A stretch of DNA of 12,073 bases, from positions 1-12,073 of the forward strand of contig CAYMRB010000316.1 of the NCBI GenBank assembly GCA_964392615.1, read 5' to 3'. A program made the position numbers and the translations under genes. Numbering within the stretch: the first letter of the stretch is position 1; every line of letters starts with the position of its first letter. The stretch comes from CAYMRB01 sp964392615 (GTDB taxonomy: Bacteria > Planctomycetota > UBA8108). This document shows positions 1 to 9,296 of this stretch, piece by piece. The notes under the pieces were generated by a model that saw only the letters and a program-made list of their open reading frames with translations, searched no databases and was not told the origin of the DNA.

Positions 1-54
1 GACGCCGACTCCGACTCCGACGCCGACTCCGACTCCGACTCCGACTCCGACTCC
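1..54. repeat. GACTCC hexanucleotide tandem repeat, coding for Asp-Ser
   Basis: Nine head-to-tail hexamers: seven GACTCC and two GACGCC, at units 1 and 4. The repeat runs off the left edge, so its full length is unknown. It lies in frame with the cytochrome gene and reads as alternating Asp-Ser with two Asp-Ala pairs. In that protein it forms an acidic, probably disordered linker just before the HEAT-like repeats. Hexamer repeats keep the reading frame, so copy number could change without breaking the gene. Confidence 0.95.
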
Positions 55-1878
55 GCTCCCCTCGATCCCGCGGTCGCCGCGGCGCTTCTCGAGCGGGTCG
101 ATGATCCCGATGCGCATGTGCGGATGCAGCTCGCGTACTCGCTGGGCGAGTGGCGCGATCCGCGTGCCGGGCGCGCGCTGGGCCGACTCGCGGTGCGCGA
201 TGCGGGCGATCGGTGGATCACTGCCGCCGCGTTGAGCTCGGTCACGCCGCACCTCGGGGCGTTCCTCGAGGTCGTCCTCGCCGCCTCCGCGCGGCCGGAT
301 GTCGATCGCGGAGCGGTTCGTGCTCTCGTCGAGAAGACCCTGCCGCTCGCCGCGCAACTCGACCGCTCCGACGCGTTGCGGGGGGTTCTCGACGCGCTGA
401 CGCGACGCAACGGCGCGGGCGGGTTCGATGCGTGGCAGCTCGGGTCGCTGACGGGCCTTCTCGATGCGTTGCGCCCGGAGCACGCCCGCATGAAGGCCGA
501 GCTCGCCGCGGCAGCCGACCGAGTCGGCGCCGTGTTCGACGCTGCACGGGAGCTCTGCACGCGATCCGATGTGTCGGCGTCCATGCGTCTCGCCGCGGTC
601 CGCCTCCTCGGACGCGCCGATCGTGGCCGCGTGAACGCGGCCGACGCGACCGTGCTCGCGGACCTCGAAGCGCTCGCCGCGCGGCTCGATCCGACCGTGC
701 CGCGCGACGAGCAGGTCGCGGTGATCGACGCCCTCGGCCGAAGCGGCCGCCGCCACGCCGCCGGCCTCCTCCTCGACGGTTGGAAGAGTCACAGCCCGAG
801 CCTGCGAGGCCGCATCCTCGACGTCCTCGCGAGCCGCGCGTCGTGGTGGCTCGCGCTTTTCGACGCGATCGAGCGGGACGACGTCGCGCGCTCGGACATC
901 GACGCGACGCGGCGCCAGCTGTGCCTGGAGCATCGCGATCGGATCGTGCGCGAGCGCGCCGCCAAGGTGTTCGGCGCGATCGTGTCCGACCGGGCCGCCG
1001 TCGTCGAGCGCTTCGCAGCGGTCAAGTCCATTCAAGGAAGCGCCGAGCGCGGCCGCGTCGTGTTCGAGAAGCGCTGCGCGCAATGCCACCGACTCGGCGG
1101 CGTCGGATACGAGGTCGGGCCGGACCTCGCCGCGCTCGTCGACCGGTCGGCCGACGCGATCCTCATCGCCGTCCTCGACCCGAACCGCGCGATCGAAGGC
1201 AAGTACGCGCAGTACACGGCCGTGACCCGCGACGGACGTGTGACGAACGGCATCCTCGTCGACGAGACGGGCGCGAGCGTCACGCTCCTCGGCCAGGAGG
1301 GCAAGCGCGACGTCATCGTGCGACGCGATCTGCTGCGATTGGAGAACGCCGGAATCTCGCTGATGCCCGAAGGCCTCGAGCAGGACATGAGCCCCGAGGA
1401 GACCGCCGACCTCATCGCATCCCTGCAGGAGGCCTGGCCGCAGCCCAAGGCGTTCGACGGCAACGCCCCGCGCGTCGTCGGCCCCACCCGCGACGGATCG
1501 CTCCTGCTGACCGCGGAGAACTGCGAGATCCACGGCAGCACGCTGCGATTCGAGACGCGCTATCGCAACCTCGGATACTGGGGAAGCGCCGACGACCGCG
1601 CCGTCTGGCGTGTCGACGCGCCGGCCGCGGGGCGCTACCGAGTCGAGCTCGAGTGGGCCTGCGACGCGGACACGGCCGGAAACCGCGCCGTCGTCGTCGC
1701 CCCGAGCTCGCGTCTCGAGTTTCGGGTGGAAGGCACCGGGACATGGGACAACTACCGCCGCAAGGCCGTCGGGGAGATCGAGCTGCGCGCGGGGCGTCAA
1801 CGCGTCGTGTTCGGCGCCGCTGGCGCGATCCGGCAGTATCTGGTCGATCTGCGCGCGATACGCCTGCGGGCTCGGTAG
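1..1878 (+). CDS. HEAT-repeat c-type cytochrome with C-terminal carbohydrate-binding-like domain (5' truncated)
   Basis: The frame is open from the first base, so the true start lies upstream; the ATG at 118 is internal. Residues here are numbered from base 1. Residues 1-18 are the Asp-Ser linker. About 20-340 are helical HEAT-like repeats (for example VRMQLAYSLGEW and later VRERAAKVFG). A class I cytochrome c module follows, with heme motif CAQCH at 359-363 (bases 1075-1089). Met455, in SLMPEGL, is the likely distal heme ligand. This matches the planctomycete/verrucomicrobial heme-binding family (TIGR02603 type), which usually follows a beta-propeller dehydrogenase domain and HEAT repeats; that propeller would lie outside the window. 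Residues about 500-625 resemble a CBM6-like beta-sandwich (GYWGSADDRAVWRVD, GTGTWDNYRR). The protein probably acts outside the cytoplasm as a redox or electron-transfer protein. Substrate is unknown. The family call is strong, the C-terminal domain moderate. Confidence 0.88.
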   Translation, partial: DADSDSDADSDSDSDSDSAPLDPAVAAALLERVDDPDAHVRMQLAYSLGEWRDPRAGRALGRLAVRDAGDRWITAAALSSVTPHLGAFLEVVLAASARPDVDRGAVRALVEKTLPLAAQLDRSDALRGVLDALTRRNGAGGFDAWQLGSLTGLLDALRPEHARMKAELAAAADRVGAVFDAARELCTRSDVSASMRLAAVRLLGRADRGRVNAADATVLADLEALAARLDPTVPRDEQVAVIDALGRSGRRHAAGLLLDGWKSHSPSLRGRILDVLASRASWWLALFDAIERDDVARSDIDATRRQLCLEHRDRIVRERAAKVFGAIVSDRAAVVERFAAVKSIQGSAERGRVVFEKRCAQCHRLGGVGYEVGPDLAALVDRSADAILIAVLDPNRAIEGKYAQYTAVTRDGRVTNGILVDETGASVTLLGQEGKRDVIVRRDLLRLENAGISLMPEGLEQDMSPEETADLIASLQEAWPQPKAFDGNAPRVVGPTRDGSLLLTAENCEIHGSTLRFETRYRNLGYWGSADDRAVWRVDAPAAGRYRVELEWACDADTAGNRAVVVAPSSRLEFRVEGTGTWDNYRRKAVGEIELRAGRQRVVFGAAGAIRQYLVDLRAIRLRAR

Positions 1879-1920
1879 CGATCCGGTAACTCGGCCCTCG
1901 CAGCGACGGGAGCGGATCGC
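1878..1920 (+). terminator. Inverted repeat after the cytochrome gene, possible terminator hairpin
   Basis: GCGATCCG (1878-1885) pairs perfectly with CGGATCGC (1913-1920), 27 bases apart; the left arm begins on the last base of the TAG stop. Inside, CCCTCG and CGACGGG can form a second stem with a one-base bulge around a CAG loop. No U-run follows, so this is not a classical intrinsic terminator. It may still end or protect the transcript. Confidence 0.3.
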
Positions 1921-2072
1921 CGCTGCGGCCACAAGTCATCGCCGCGCGCGTCCGATGATCTCTGTGAGAAAGAGACCAAAAGGGCGCCCCCCCGGCATTT
2001 CCTCGCTTCGCGCAACCGCGGAATCGGAACGTTCGCCTCGCGGCGTGGATGACGACTGGATATCGATCGAAG
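1879..2072. other. Intergenic region before the response regulator
   Basis: A 194-base gap. Apart from the hairpin at its left edge, I see no convincing gene. It contains an 8-base GGGCGCCC palindrome running into a C-run near 1981-1993. I could not identify a clear sigma70-type promoter. The next gene is preceded by only a weak GAAG, so its start is chosen on protein homology. Confidence 0.5.
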
Positions 2073-3152
2073 ATGGCCAAGATCCTCGTCGTCGATGACG
2101 ACAACACCCAGACGATGAGCCTGGGCTTCGCGTTGACCGGCAAGGGACACGAAGTCCAGATGGCGACCGACGGCCACAGCGCTCTCGCGCGAGGGCTGAC
2201 GTGGCGGCCCGATGTGCTCATCACGGACTGGATGCTCGCCAGTCCGCCGGATGGCATCGAAGTCGCCGAGACACTCCGCGCGGCGGTACCGAAGACGCAC
2301 GTCATCCTGGTGACGGGCTTTCCGTCCGACGACGTGCGCAAGAAGGCGCTCCAGGCGAAGTTCTTCGGCTACTTCACGAAACCCGCCCCGCTGGACAAGC
2401 TCCACGGCGCGATCGACAAGGCGCTCGAGACGCCGGCGCTGCCGGCGAATCTCGAACTCGGTCTGCTGGAATTCGACGCAGAGGACCACCTGCTCCACGT
2501 CAACTCGCGGGCCCGCGAGATTCTCGGGCTCAGCCGTCAGCTCGGCGACATCCTCGAGATCGAGCTCGGAGACGTGTTCAGCTACTGCAGCGTCGTGAAT
2601 GCGAAGAGCACGACCGACGAGTGGTACGAGCTCACGACGGCAAACGAACCGCCACGCAGGGCCTCCGCGTACACGCTGAGCCGCGACTCCGACGCCCACC
2701 GTCTCCTCCTCGCCGGTACGGACGAGGACGGGCTCCGGTCGTGCGCGACGACGGCCCGCCTGATCGCGGCAGCCGCCGCCGATGCCTCGGAGCGAACAGC
2801 ATCCGCCCCCCAGCGCGTACTCCTGATCGATGCGGACGACCTCCAGCGGCGCCTCGCCTGCAACCAGCTGGACCAGCTCGGCTGTCAGTATCACTCGGTC
2901 AAGAGCTCCGACCGCGCCAAGGAGATCCTCGCGTCCGACACGGGCGTCGGCGTCGTGATCGTCGACTACGCGACGCCGGGGGACGGCATCGAGGACGCGT
3001 TGTCCGAGCTCCGAGAGGTGCGCCCCGACGTGCTGTTCGTCGGAACGAGCACCGCGTTCCGCAAGCGCGAGTTCGCCTCCCTGGGCGTCGATCGCTTCCT
3101 GACGAAGCCGCTGGCCACCACGGCGCTGAGCGCCCTGCTGCAGGCGGAGTAG
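2073..3152 (+). CDS. Orphan two-receiver response regulator (REC-PAS-REC)
   Basis: A 359-residue cytoplasmic signalling protein. The ATG at 2073 gives MAKILVVDDD, the usual receiver N-terminus; the in-frame ATG at 2049 would add eight atypical residues. Residues 1-120 are a canonical receiver, with acidic pocket D8/D9, phospho-acceptor D52 (LITDWM), switch T81 and K103 (FTKP). Residues about 127-225 look PAS-like (LLEFDAEDHLLHVN, then ILGL). Residues about 247-359 form a second receiver with D253, D298 (IVDY) and K345 (LTKP). In it, the second pocket acid is Ala254 and the switch Thr position reads G324-T325, so phosphorylation may be impaired. There is no HTH, GGDEF, HD-GYP or kinase domain. 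It probably acts through protein-protein contact or as a phosphate sink. No kinase lies nearby. Receiver call strong, PAS call moderate. Confidence 0.88.
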   Translation: MAKILVVDDDNTQTMSLGFALTGKGHEVQMATDGHSALARGLTWRPDVLITDWMLASPPDGIEVAETLRAAVPKTHVILVTGFPSDDVRKKALQAKFFGYFTKPAPLDKLHGAIDKALETPALPANLELGLLEFDAEDHLLHVNSRAREILGLSRQLGDILEIELGDVFSYCSVVNAKSTTDEWYELTTANEPPRRASAYTLSRDSDAHRLLLAGTDEDGLRSCATTARLIAAAAADASERTASAPQRVLLIDADDLQRRLACNQLDQLGCQYHSVKSSDRAKEILASDTGVGVVIVDYATPGDGIEDALSELREVRPDVLFVGTSTAFRKREFASLGVDRFLTKPLATTALSALLQAE

Positions 3153-3171
3153 CGGCGCGAGGGACCGCCGC
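3152..3171 (+). terminator. GC-rich hairpin at the response-regulator stop codon
   Basis: GCGGCG (3152-3157) and CGCCGC (3166-3171) form a six-pair stem around an eight-base loop, starting on the last base of the TAG stop. A pyrimidine-rich stretch (TTCTTTCCTTT) lies about 15 bases further on, too far for a classical U-tract. Possible weak terminator. Confidence 0.25.
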
Positions 3172-3189
3172 AATCGTCGAGTCCCGTTC

Positions 3190-3218
3190 TTTCCTTTCCG
3201 CCCGGCGTGCCTGATAAT
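3190..3218 (+). promoter_or_regulatory. Possible sigma70-like promoter upstream of the PQQ dehydrogenase
   Basis: GATAAT at 3213-3218 matches the TATAAT consensus at five of six bases. Seventeen bases upstream is TTTCCT (3190-3195), a poor -35 match at three of six. It lies in the 223-base gap before the PQQ dehydrogenase and would give a leader of about 150 bases. Based on pattern only. Confidence 0.28.
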
Positions 3219-3362
3219 CCGAGGCGGTGTCAACAGATGAGGGCCGGGGAGTCCTCGCGGTACTCAATCGCCTTGCGGCTTGCCGGATGGACGTGCGACA
3301 CTCGATGTGATGGGCACGAGCTCGCCGGCCAGGCTGCGGCTCCGATCGAACGGGTCTCCTTC

Positions 3363-3368
3363 AGGTAG
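3363..3368 (+). promoter_or_regulatory. Ribosome binding site deciding the PQQ dehydrogenase start
   Basis: AGGTAG lies seven bases before the ATG at 3376. Together with the signal peptide that begins at that ATG, it favours 3376 over the in-frame ATG at 3280. Confidence 0.5.
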
Positions 3369-3375
3369 AAGCCAT

Positions 3376-5229
<1,854 letters not shown>

Positions 5230-5246
5230 ACGCGCGGTCGACGCCT

Positions 5247-6203
5247 CTAGTCGAGCAGCTCGCGGAGCTGGTCGACCGAGATGTTCGCGCCGCTGATGAC
5301 GACGGCGACCTTCTTGCCGCGCAGCTGCGATCCGAGCTTCATGGCGGCCGCCAGGGACGCGGCTCCCGCCGGCTCGACCAGATTGCGAACGCGCTCGAGG
5401 TAGACCCGCACGGCCGCGACGAGCTCGTCGTCGCTGACGAGGACGAAATCGTCGAGGTGCTCGCGCAGCATGTGCAGCGTGAGCTCGAACGCGACGCCGG
5501 TGGCGAGCCCCTCTGCGATCGTCGTCGACTCGACCTCGACGTGCTGCCCCGCCTGCCACGACCGACACACCGCCGGCGCCGCTGCAGACTGAACGCCGAT
5601 CAATCGCGTTCGCGGGCGGACCGCGTCGATCACGAGCCCGGCTCCGGACGCCTGGCTGCCACCGCCGACCGGTGCGATCAGCACGTCGAGGTCCGGCTGC
5701 TCCTCGAGAATCTCGAGCGTGTAGGTCACCACGCCGGCGATCAAGTCCGGCTCGTTCGCCGAGTGTACGTACCGTAGCCCGTCCGCGGCACCGCGACGCG
5801 CGGCCTCGACGCGGGCCTCGTCGAAGTTGCGGCCGCAGAACTCGACGTTCGCCCCCAGCGCGCGCATCGACGCGACTTTGGCCGGATTCGCCCCCTCCGG
5901 AACGACGATCGTCGCGGGAACGCCGAAGGCGCGAGCGGCCCACGCGATCGACTGGCCGTGGTTGCCTGTCGATGCCGAGATCACCCCGCGACGCCGTGCG
6001 TCCGGATCTTGCTTCGACACGAGGTTGAGTCCGCCGCGCAGCTTGAACGTGCCGATCGGCTGGTAGTTCTCGTGCTTGACCCAAACTTCGCACCCTACGA
6101 GCTCGTCGAGAAGGGGGTAGCGAAAGAGCGGCGTCGGCTGCAGCAGCCCGCGCAGCCGGCGGCGGGCGGCGAGAACATCCTCGAAGGTCGGCGGAGCGAT
6201 CAT
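5247..6203 (-). CDS. PLP-dependent threonine/serine dehydratase family protein
   Basis: A 318-residue cytoplasmic fold-type II PLP enzyme. The chosen start, MIAPPTFEDVLAARRRL at 6203, matches the family; an in-frame extension to 6305 lacks family features. K54 in GTFKLRGG is the expected Schiff-base lysine. STGNHGQS (78-85) is the substrate loop and GGGSQASG (180-187) the phosphate-binding loop. NEPDLIAG and the C-terminal SGAN also fit. Family members deaminate threonine or serine to 2-oxobutyrate or pyruvate, and relatives include serine racemase and hydroxyectoine-utilisation dehydratases. Length fits the short catabolic type without an ACT regulatory domain, so no allosteric isoleucine control is expected. 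Several loops differ from the common forms (STGNHG for SAGNHA, GGGS for GGGG, SGAN for SGGN), so the exact substrate is uncertain. It is convergent with the PQQ dehydrogenase across 17 bases and divergent from the CotH gene. Confidence 0.88.
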   Translation of the reverse strand: MIAPPTFEDVLAARRRLRGLLQPTPLFRYPLLDELVGCEVWVKHENYQPIGTFKLRGGLNLVSKQDPDARRRGVISASTGNHGQSIAWAARAFGVPATIVVPEGANPAKVASMRALGANVEFCGRNFDEARVEAARRGAADGLRYVHSANEPDLIAGVVTYTLEILEEQPDLDVLIAPVGGGSQASGAGLVIDAVRPRTRLIGVQSAAAPAVCRSWQAGQHVEVESTTIAEGLATGVAFELTLHMLREHLDDFVLVSDDELVAAVRVYLERVRNLVEPAGAASLAAAMKLGSQLRGKKVAVVISGANISVDQLRELLD

Positions 6204-6234
6204 GGGTCTCTCGTTCCGGGAGGAATCACGTGCC

Positions 6235-6263
6235 TTGACACTCGTCGTACCATACTCGACGAT
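6235..6263 (+). promoter_or_regulatory. Possible promoter for the CotH gene in the divergent intergenic region
   Basis: A perfect TTGACA -35 box (6235-6240) is followed after 17 bases by GACGAT (6258-6263), which matches the -10 consensus at only three of six positions. It sits in the 132-base gap between the divergent dehydratase and CotH genes and points toward CotH. On the opposite strand TATGGT (6255-6250) could be a -10 for the dehydratase, but no -35 is visible for it. Confidence 0.3.
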
Positions 6264-6335
6264 TGACGGGTTGTCTTCTCGGGTCGGAAGAGACGACCTC
6301 TCCAACCGCTGTTCTCTCGACGGTCACCCGGTTTC

Positions 6336-9278
6336 GTGACGAAGTCCACGCGCGACACCCTCTCGGCAACGCTGCTCATAGCCGCGATGTTCGTATGGAC
6401 ATCGAGCGGTCACGCGCAGGTCGTCCTGAACGAGTTCCTGGCGAGCAACGGCGCGTGGGGGCAGGACGCCGACGGTAACTTCGAAGACTGGATCGAGCTC
6501 TACAACGCCGGCGACACGCCCGTCGATCTCGAGGGCTACGCCATCACCGACGAGGCGGAAGACGAGCCGCCGGACCGCGTCGTGACGCCGCCGTGGGTCT
6601 TCCCCGCCGTGACGATCGAGCCGGGCGGCTACCTGCTCGTCTGGGCCTCGGAGAAGGACCGCGCGGATCCGGCGGAGCTGCACACGAACTTCAAGCTGTC
6701 GCGGGACGGAGAGACGATCCGCTGCCTCGATCCCGCGGGCGTTACGATCTGGAGCGTCTCCTACCCACCGCAGCGCCGCGACACGTCGATGGGGCGCTTC
6801 CCCGACGGCGACTCGGACGGCGACGAGTGGTTCTACTTCCTCGATCCGACGCCAAACGCGCCGAACTCGACCGTCGCCTACCCCGAGCTGCCCTCGACCC
6901 GGCCGGTCTTCTCGCCGACGGGCGGCTTCTTCTCACGGATCGTCGAGGTCGAGATCACGGCGTCTCCCGCCGACGCGGTCGTCCACTACACGGTCGACGG
7001 CTCCGTACCCGACGAATCATCACCGCGGTACCGCACACCGCTTCGAGTCACGCAGACGTCGGTCCTCCGAGCCATCGCCTATCTCGACGGCGAACCGCTG
7101 ACGGAGGCCGACGCGCACACGTACTTCGTCAACACGCCGCGCGGCGTGCCGATCCTGTCGATCAGCTCGGCGCCGGACGGATTGTTCTCGGGCGAGGCCG
7201 GCATCTTCGCGAACCCGACCGAGACCGGCAGGGAGTGGGAGCGCTCCGCGAGAGCCGAGCTCTTCCGTCGCGACGGATCGCGCGAATTCGGCGTCGGTTT
7301 CGGGCTGCGCATCCACGGAGGCGCATCGCGAGTCAACTCCGACAAGCACTCGCTGCGCATGTACTTCCGCAGCGAGTACGGGCTCGGAAGGCTGCGCTAC
7401 CCGTTGTTTCGGGCCGCGGACGGGATGTCCCCCACCGCGACGCCCGTCGAGCCGACGCAGAGATTCGACCGGCTCGTCCTGCGCGGCGGCTACAACGACA
7501 GCTGGACGCATTTCTCGGAGCTGGCGCGACGCAACGCGATCCACCTCCGCGACGAGCTCGTGCGGCGAGTCGGCATCGAAACCGGCGAGGTCGGCGCGCA
7601 CGGCACCTGGGTCGGCGTGTATCTCAACGGCGACTATCAGGGGCTCTACAACCTGACCGAGCGCATCGACGAGGAGTTTCTCGACTCGTACTACGACCAC
7701 AACCAATGGGATGTGATCAAGGAGGGGTTGGTACGCAACGGCGATGACGTCGCCTGGAACGAGCTCCTCGCTTTTCTGGCGAACGCCAACGTCGCTGACC
7801 CGGCCGCCTGGGGCGAAGTCGGTCAGCGAGTCGATCTCGACAACTTGTCGCGATACCTGCTCGTGAACTTGTGGGCGGACAACCGCGATTGGCCGCAGCG
7901 CAATTGGTACGCGGCGCGCGAGCGGGACCTACCCGGAGCGCGGTGGCGCTTCTTCCATTGGGACGCAGAGCAGACATTCAGCAGCAATACCGAGGAGGTC
8001 GATGCGGATCGCGATTCGCTCGCGGCCGCACGCGAGGGGAACGGGCCGCTCGCAGCGATCATCGCGCGCCTTCTCACGAGCCCCGAGTTCCGCGTCCGAC
8101 TCGTTCGCGAGTACGAGCGGCAATCGCTCGGGGCGCTTCACCCCGAGCGCGTGCACGCGCTGCTCGACGCCGAGGCCGAGTCGATCGCGCCCGAGATACC
8201 GCTCGAGTCGACACGCTGGGGAGGCGGTACCGTGGCGAGCTGGAACGCCGCGCTCGATCGGGTTCGCCTGTTCATCGACGCGCGATCGGACGCGCTCGAA
8301 GATTCGCTCTACGCGCTCCTCGACGAAGGCGACGAGGACATCCCGTATCCGCCGCCGTCGGCGCTGCCGCTCGACACGGAGATCGCGCTACTCGTCGGCA
8401 ACGCGACCGACTTGCCCGCGGGCGATCATGCGGTCCGCGCCAGGCTGTTGCGACGCGGCGCGGCGGTCGACGTGATCGCAGCGGACTCCGACGATCCGGT
8501 CGCCGTCGCCGAACGCTACGATCTCGTACTCATCAGCTCGAGCGTCCAACCCGGCACGGTCGGCGGCGACTTCAACCGCCAGCTGACGCCGCACATCTTC
8601 TGGGAGACCGGCCTGCTGGCGCCACCGTACGACCCATTGAGCGAGTCCGGAGGCGAGTTCGACCGGCAATCGGGAGTGCGCTACCTCGACGTCGAGCACG
8701 CGATTCTCGACGGCCTGCCGCGCGGCGCCGTCGTTCCGACCGTGACGACCGAGACGACCCTGGGCTTCGGCGCCGGAGAGATCGGCGCGGGCGTGACACG
8801 GCTGGCGACGGACCAGATCGGGCTGCTCCACGCGGTCCTGGTCGCCGAGGATGGGGCCGATCTGCTGAACGGGATGGCGGCAGGCGGGCGGACGGTGTTC
8901 CTGCCGCTCGGACCGGACGGCTTCGCGCACGCCACGGGCGCGCTGACGCGGCTCTTCGATCAGTCGATCAATTGGGCGCTCGGGATTCCCAATCCGCCGG
9001 ACGGTCCGGAGTTTCTGCGCGGAGACGTCAACGCGGACACCTTCGTCGATGTCTCTGACGCGGTGGCGACGCTGGCGTGGCTGTTCCGAGGCTCACCCTC
9101 GCGACCGTGCGCCGATGCCGCGGATGTCGACGACGACGGCGCCGTGACGATCACAGACGCCGTCGCCCTGCTCGACTTCCTTTTCCGTCTCGGCCCCTAC
9201 CCGCGGGTGCCGTATCCGGACGCGGGGAGCGATCCGACGATCGATGCGCTCGTGTGCGATCCGGAACCCGCGCTCTGA
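6336..9278 (+). CDS. Large secreted CotH-kinase protein with lamin-tail, chitobiase-type, ThuA-like and dockerin-like domains
   Basis: A 980-residue precursor starting at GTG 6336, the only start that keeps the signal peptide (residues 1-27, cleavage likely after GHA). Domains in order: lamin-tail domain (about 28-175; VVLNEFLASNG, DWIELYNAG, LEGYAITD); chitobiase/HexA C-terminal-type sandwich (about 187-265; VHYTVDGSVPD); CotH-type kinase (about 270-660; RIHGGASR, GVYLNGDYQGLYNLTERID, WDVIKEG). D518 (NRDWPQRN) and D543 (HWDAE) are the likely catalytic and metal-binding acids. Residues about 675-880 resemble a ThuA/class I glutamine-amidotransferase-like fold (IALLVGNATDL, DLVLIS, GRTVFLPLG) but show no evident catalytic Cys. 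Residues about 893-975 are a dockerin-like pair (RGDVNADTFVDVSDAV, DVDDDGAVTITDAV). Spore-coat CotH phosphorylates extracellular proteins, so this may be a surface protein kinase. The target is unknown. Confidence 0.85.
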   Translation: MTKSTRDTLSATLLIAAMFVWTSSGHAQVVLNEFLASNGAWGQDADGNFEDWIELYNAGDTPVDLEGYAITDEAEDEPPDRVVTPPWVFPAVTIEPGGYLLVWASEKDRADPAELHTNFKLSRDGETIRCLDPAGVTIWSVSYPPQRRDTSMGRFPDGDSDGDEWFYFLDPTPNAPNSTVAYPELPSTRPVFSPTGGFFSRIVEVEITASPADAVVHYTVDGSVPDESSPRYRTPLRVTQTSVLRAIAYLDGEPLTEADAHTYFVNTPRGVPILSISSAPDGLFSGEAGIFANPTETGREWERSARAELFRRDGSREFGVGFGLRIHGGASRVNSDKHSLRMYFRSEYGLGRLRYPLFRAADGMSPTATPVEPTQRFDRLVLRGGYNDSWTHFSELARRNAIHLRDELVRRVGIETGEVGAHGTWVGVYLNGDYQGLYNLTERIDEEFLDSYYDHNQWDVIKEGLVRNGDDVAWNELLAFLANANVADPAAWGEVGQRVDLDNLSRYLLVNLWADNRDWPQRNWYAARERDLPGARWRFFHWDAEQTFSSNTEEVDADRDSLAAAREGNGPLAAIIARLLTSPEFRVRLVREYERQSLGALHPERVHALLDAEAESIAPEIPLESTRWGGGTVASWNAALDRVRLFIDARSDALEDSLYALLDEGDEDIPYPPPSALPLDTEIALLVGNATDLPAGDHAVRARLLRRGAAVDVIAADSDDPVAVAERYDLVLISSSVQPGTVGGDFNRQLTPHIFWETGLLAPPYDPLSESGGEFDRQSGVRYLDVEHAILDGLPRGAVVPTVTTETTLGFGAGEIGAGVTRLATDQIGLLHAVLVAEDGADLLNGMAAGGRTVFLPLGPDGFAHATGALTRLFDQSINWALGIPNPPDGPEFLRGDVNADTFVDVSDAVATLAWLFRGSPSRPCADAADVDDDGAVTITDAVALLDFLFRLGPYPRVPYPDAGSDPTIDALVCDPEPAL

Positions 9279-9296
9279 GCAGCCGGTTGGCGTCCG

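Noticed and set aside
118..120. ATG at 118 as the start of the cytochrome gene
   Set aside because: The frame is open to base 1 and the HEAT-like sequence begins before this Met, so it is internal.
1797..3233. A 478-codon minus-strand open frame opposite the response regulator
   Set aside because: It has low-complexity composition and no family motifs. The plus-strand receiver gene explains the region.
3280..3375. An upstream start at 3280 for the PQQ dehydrogenase
   Set aside because: It would place 32 polar residues before the signal peptide. The AGGTAG site and hydrophobic leader support 3376.
5230..5246. Bidirectional terminator in the 17-base convergent gap
   Set aside because: Only a GTCGAC palindrome is present; no stem of useful length or U-run. 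The 18-base gap at 9279-9296 likewise shows nothing.
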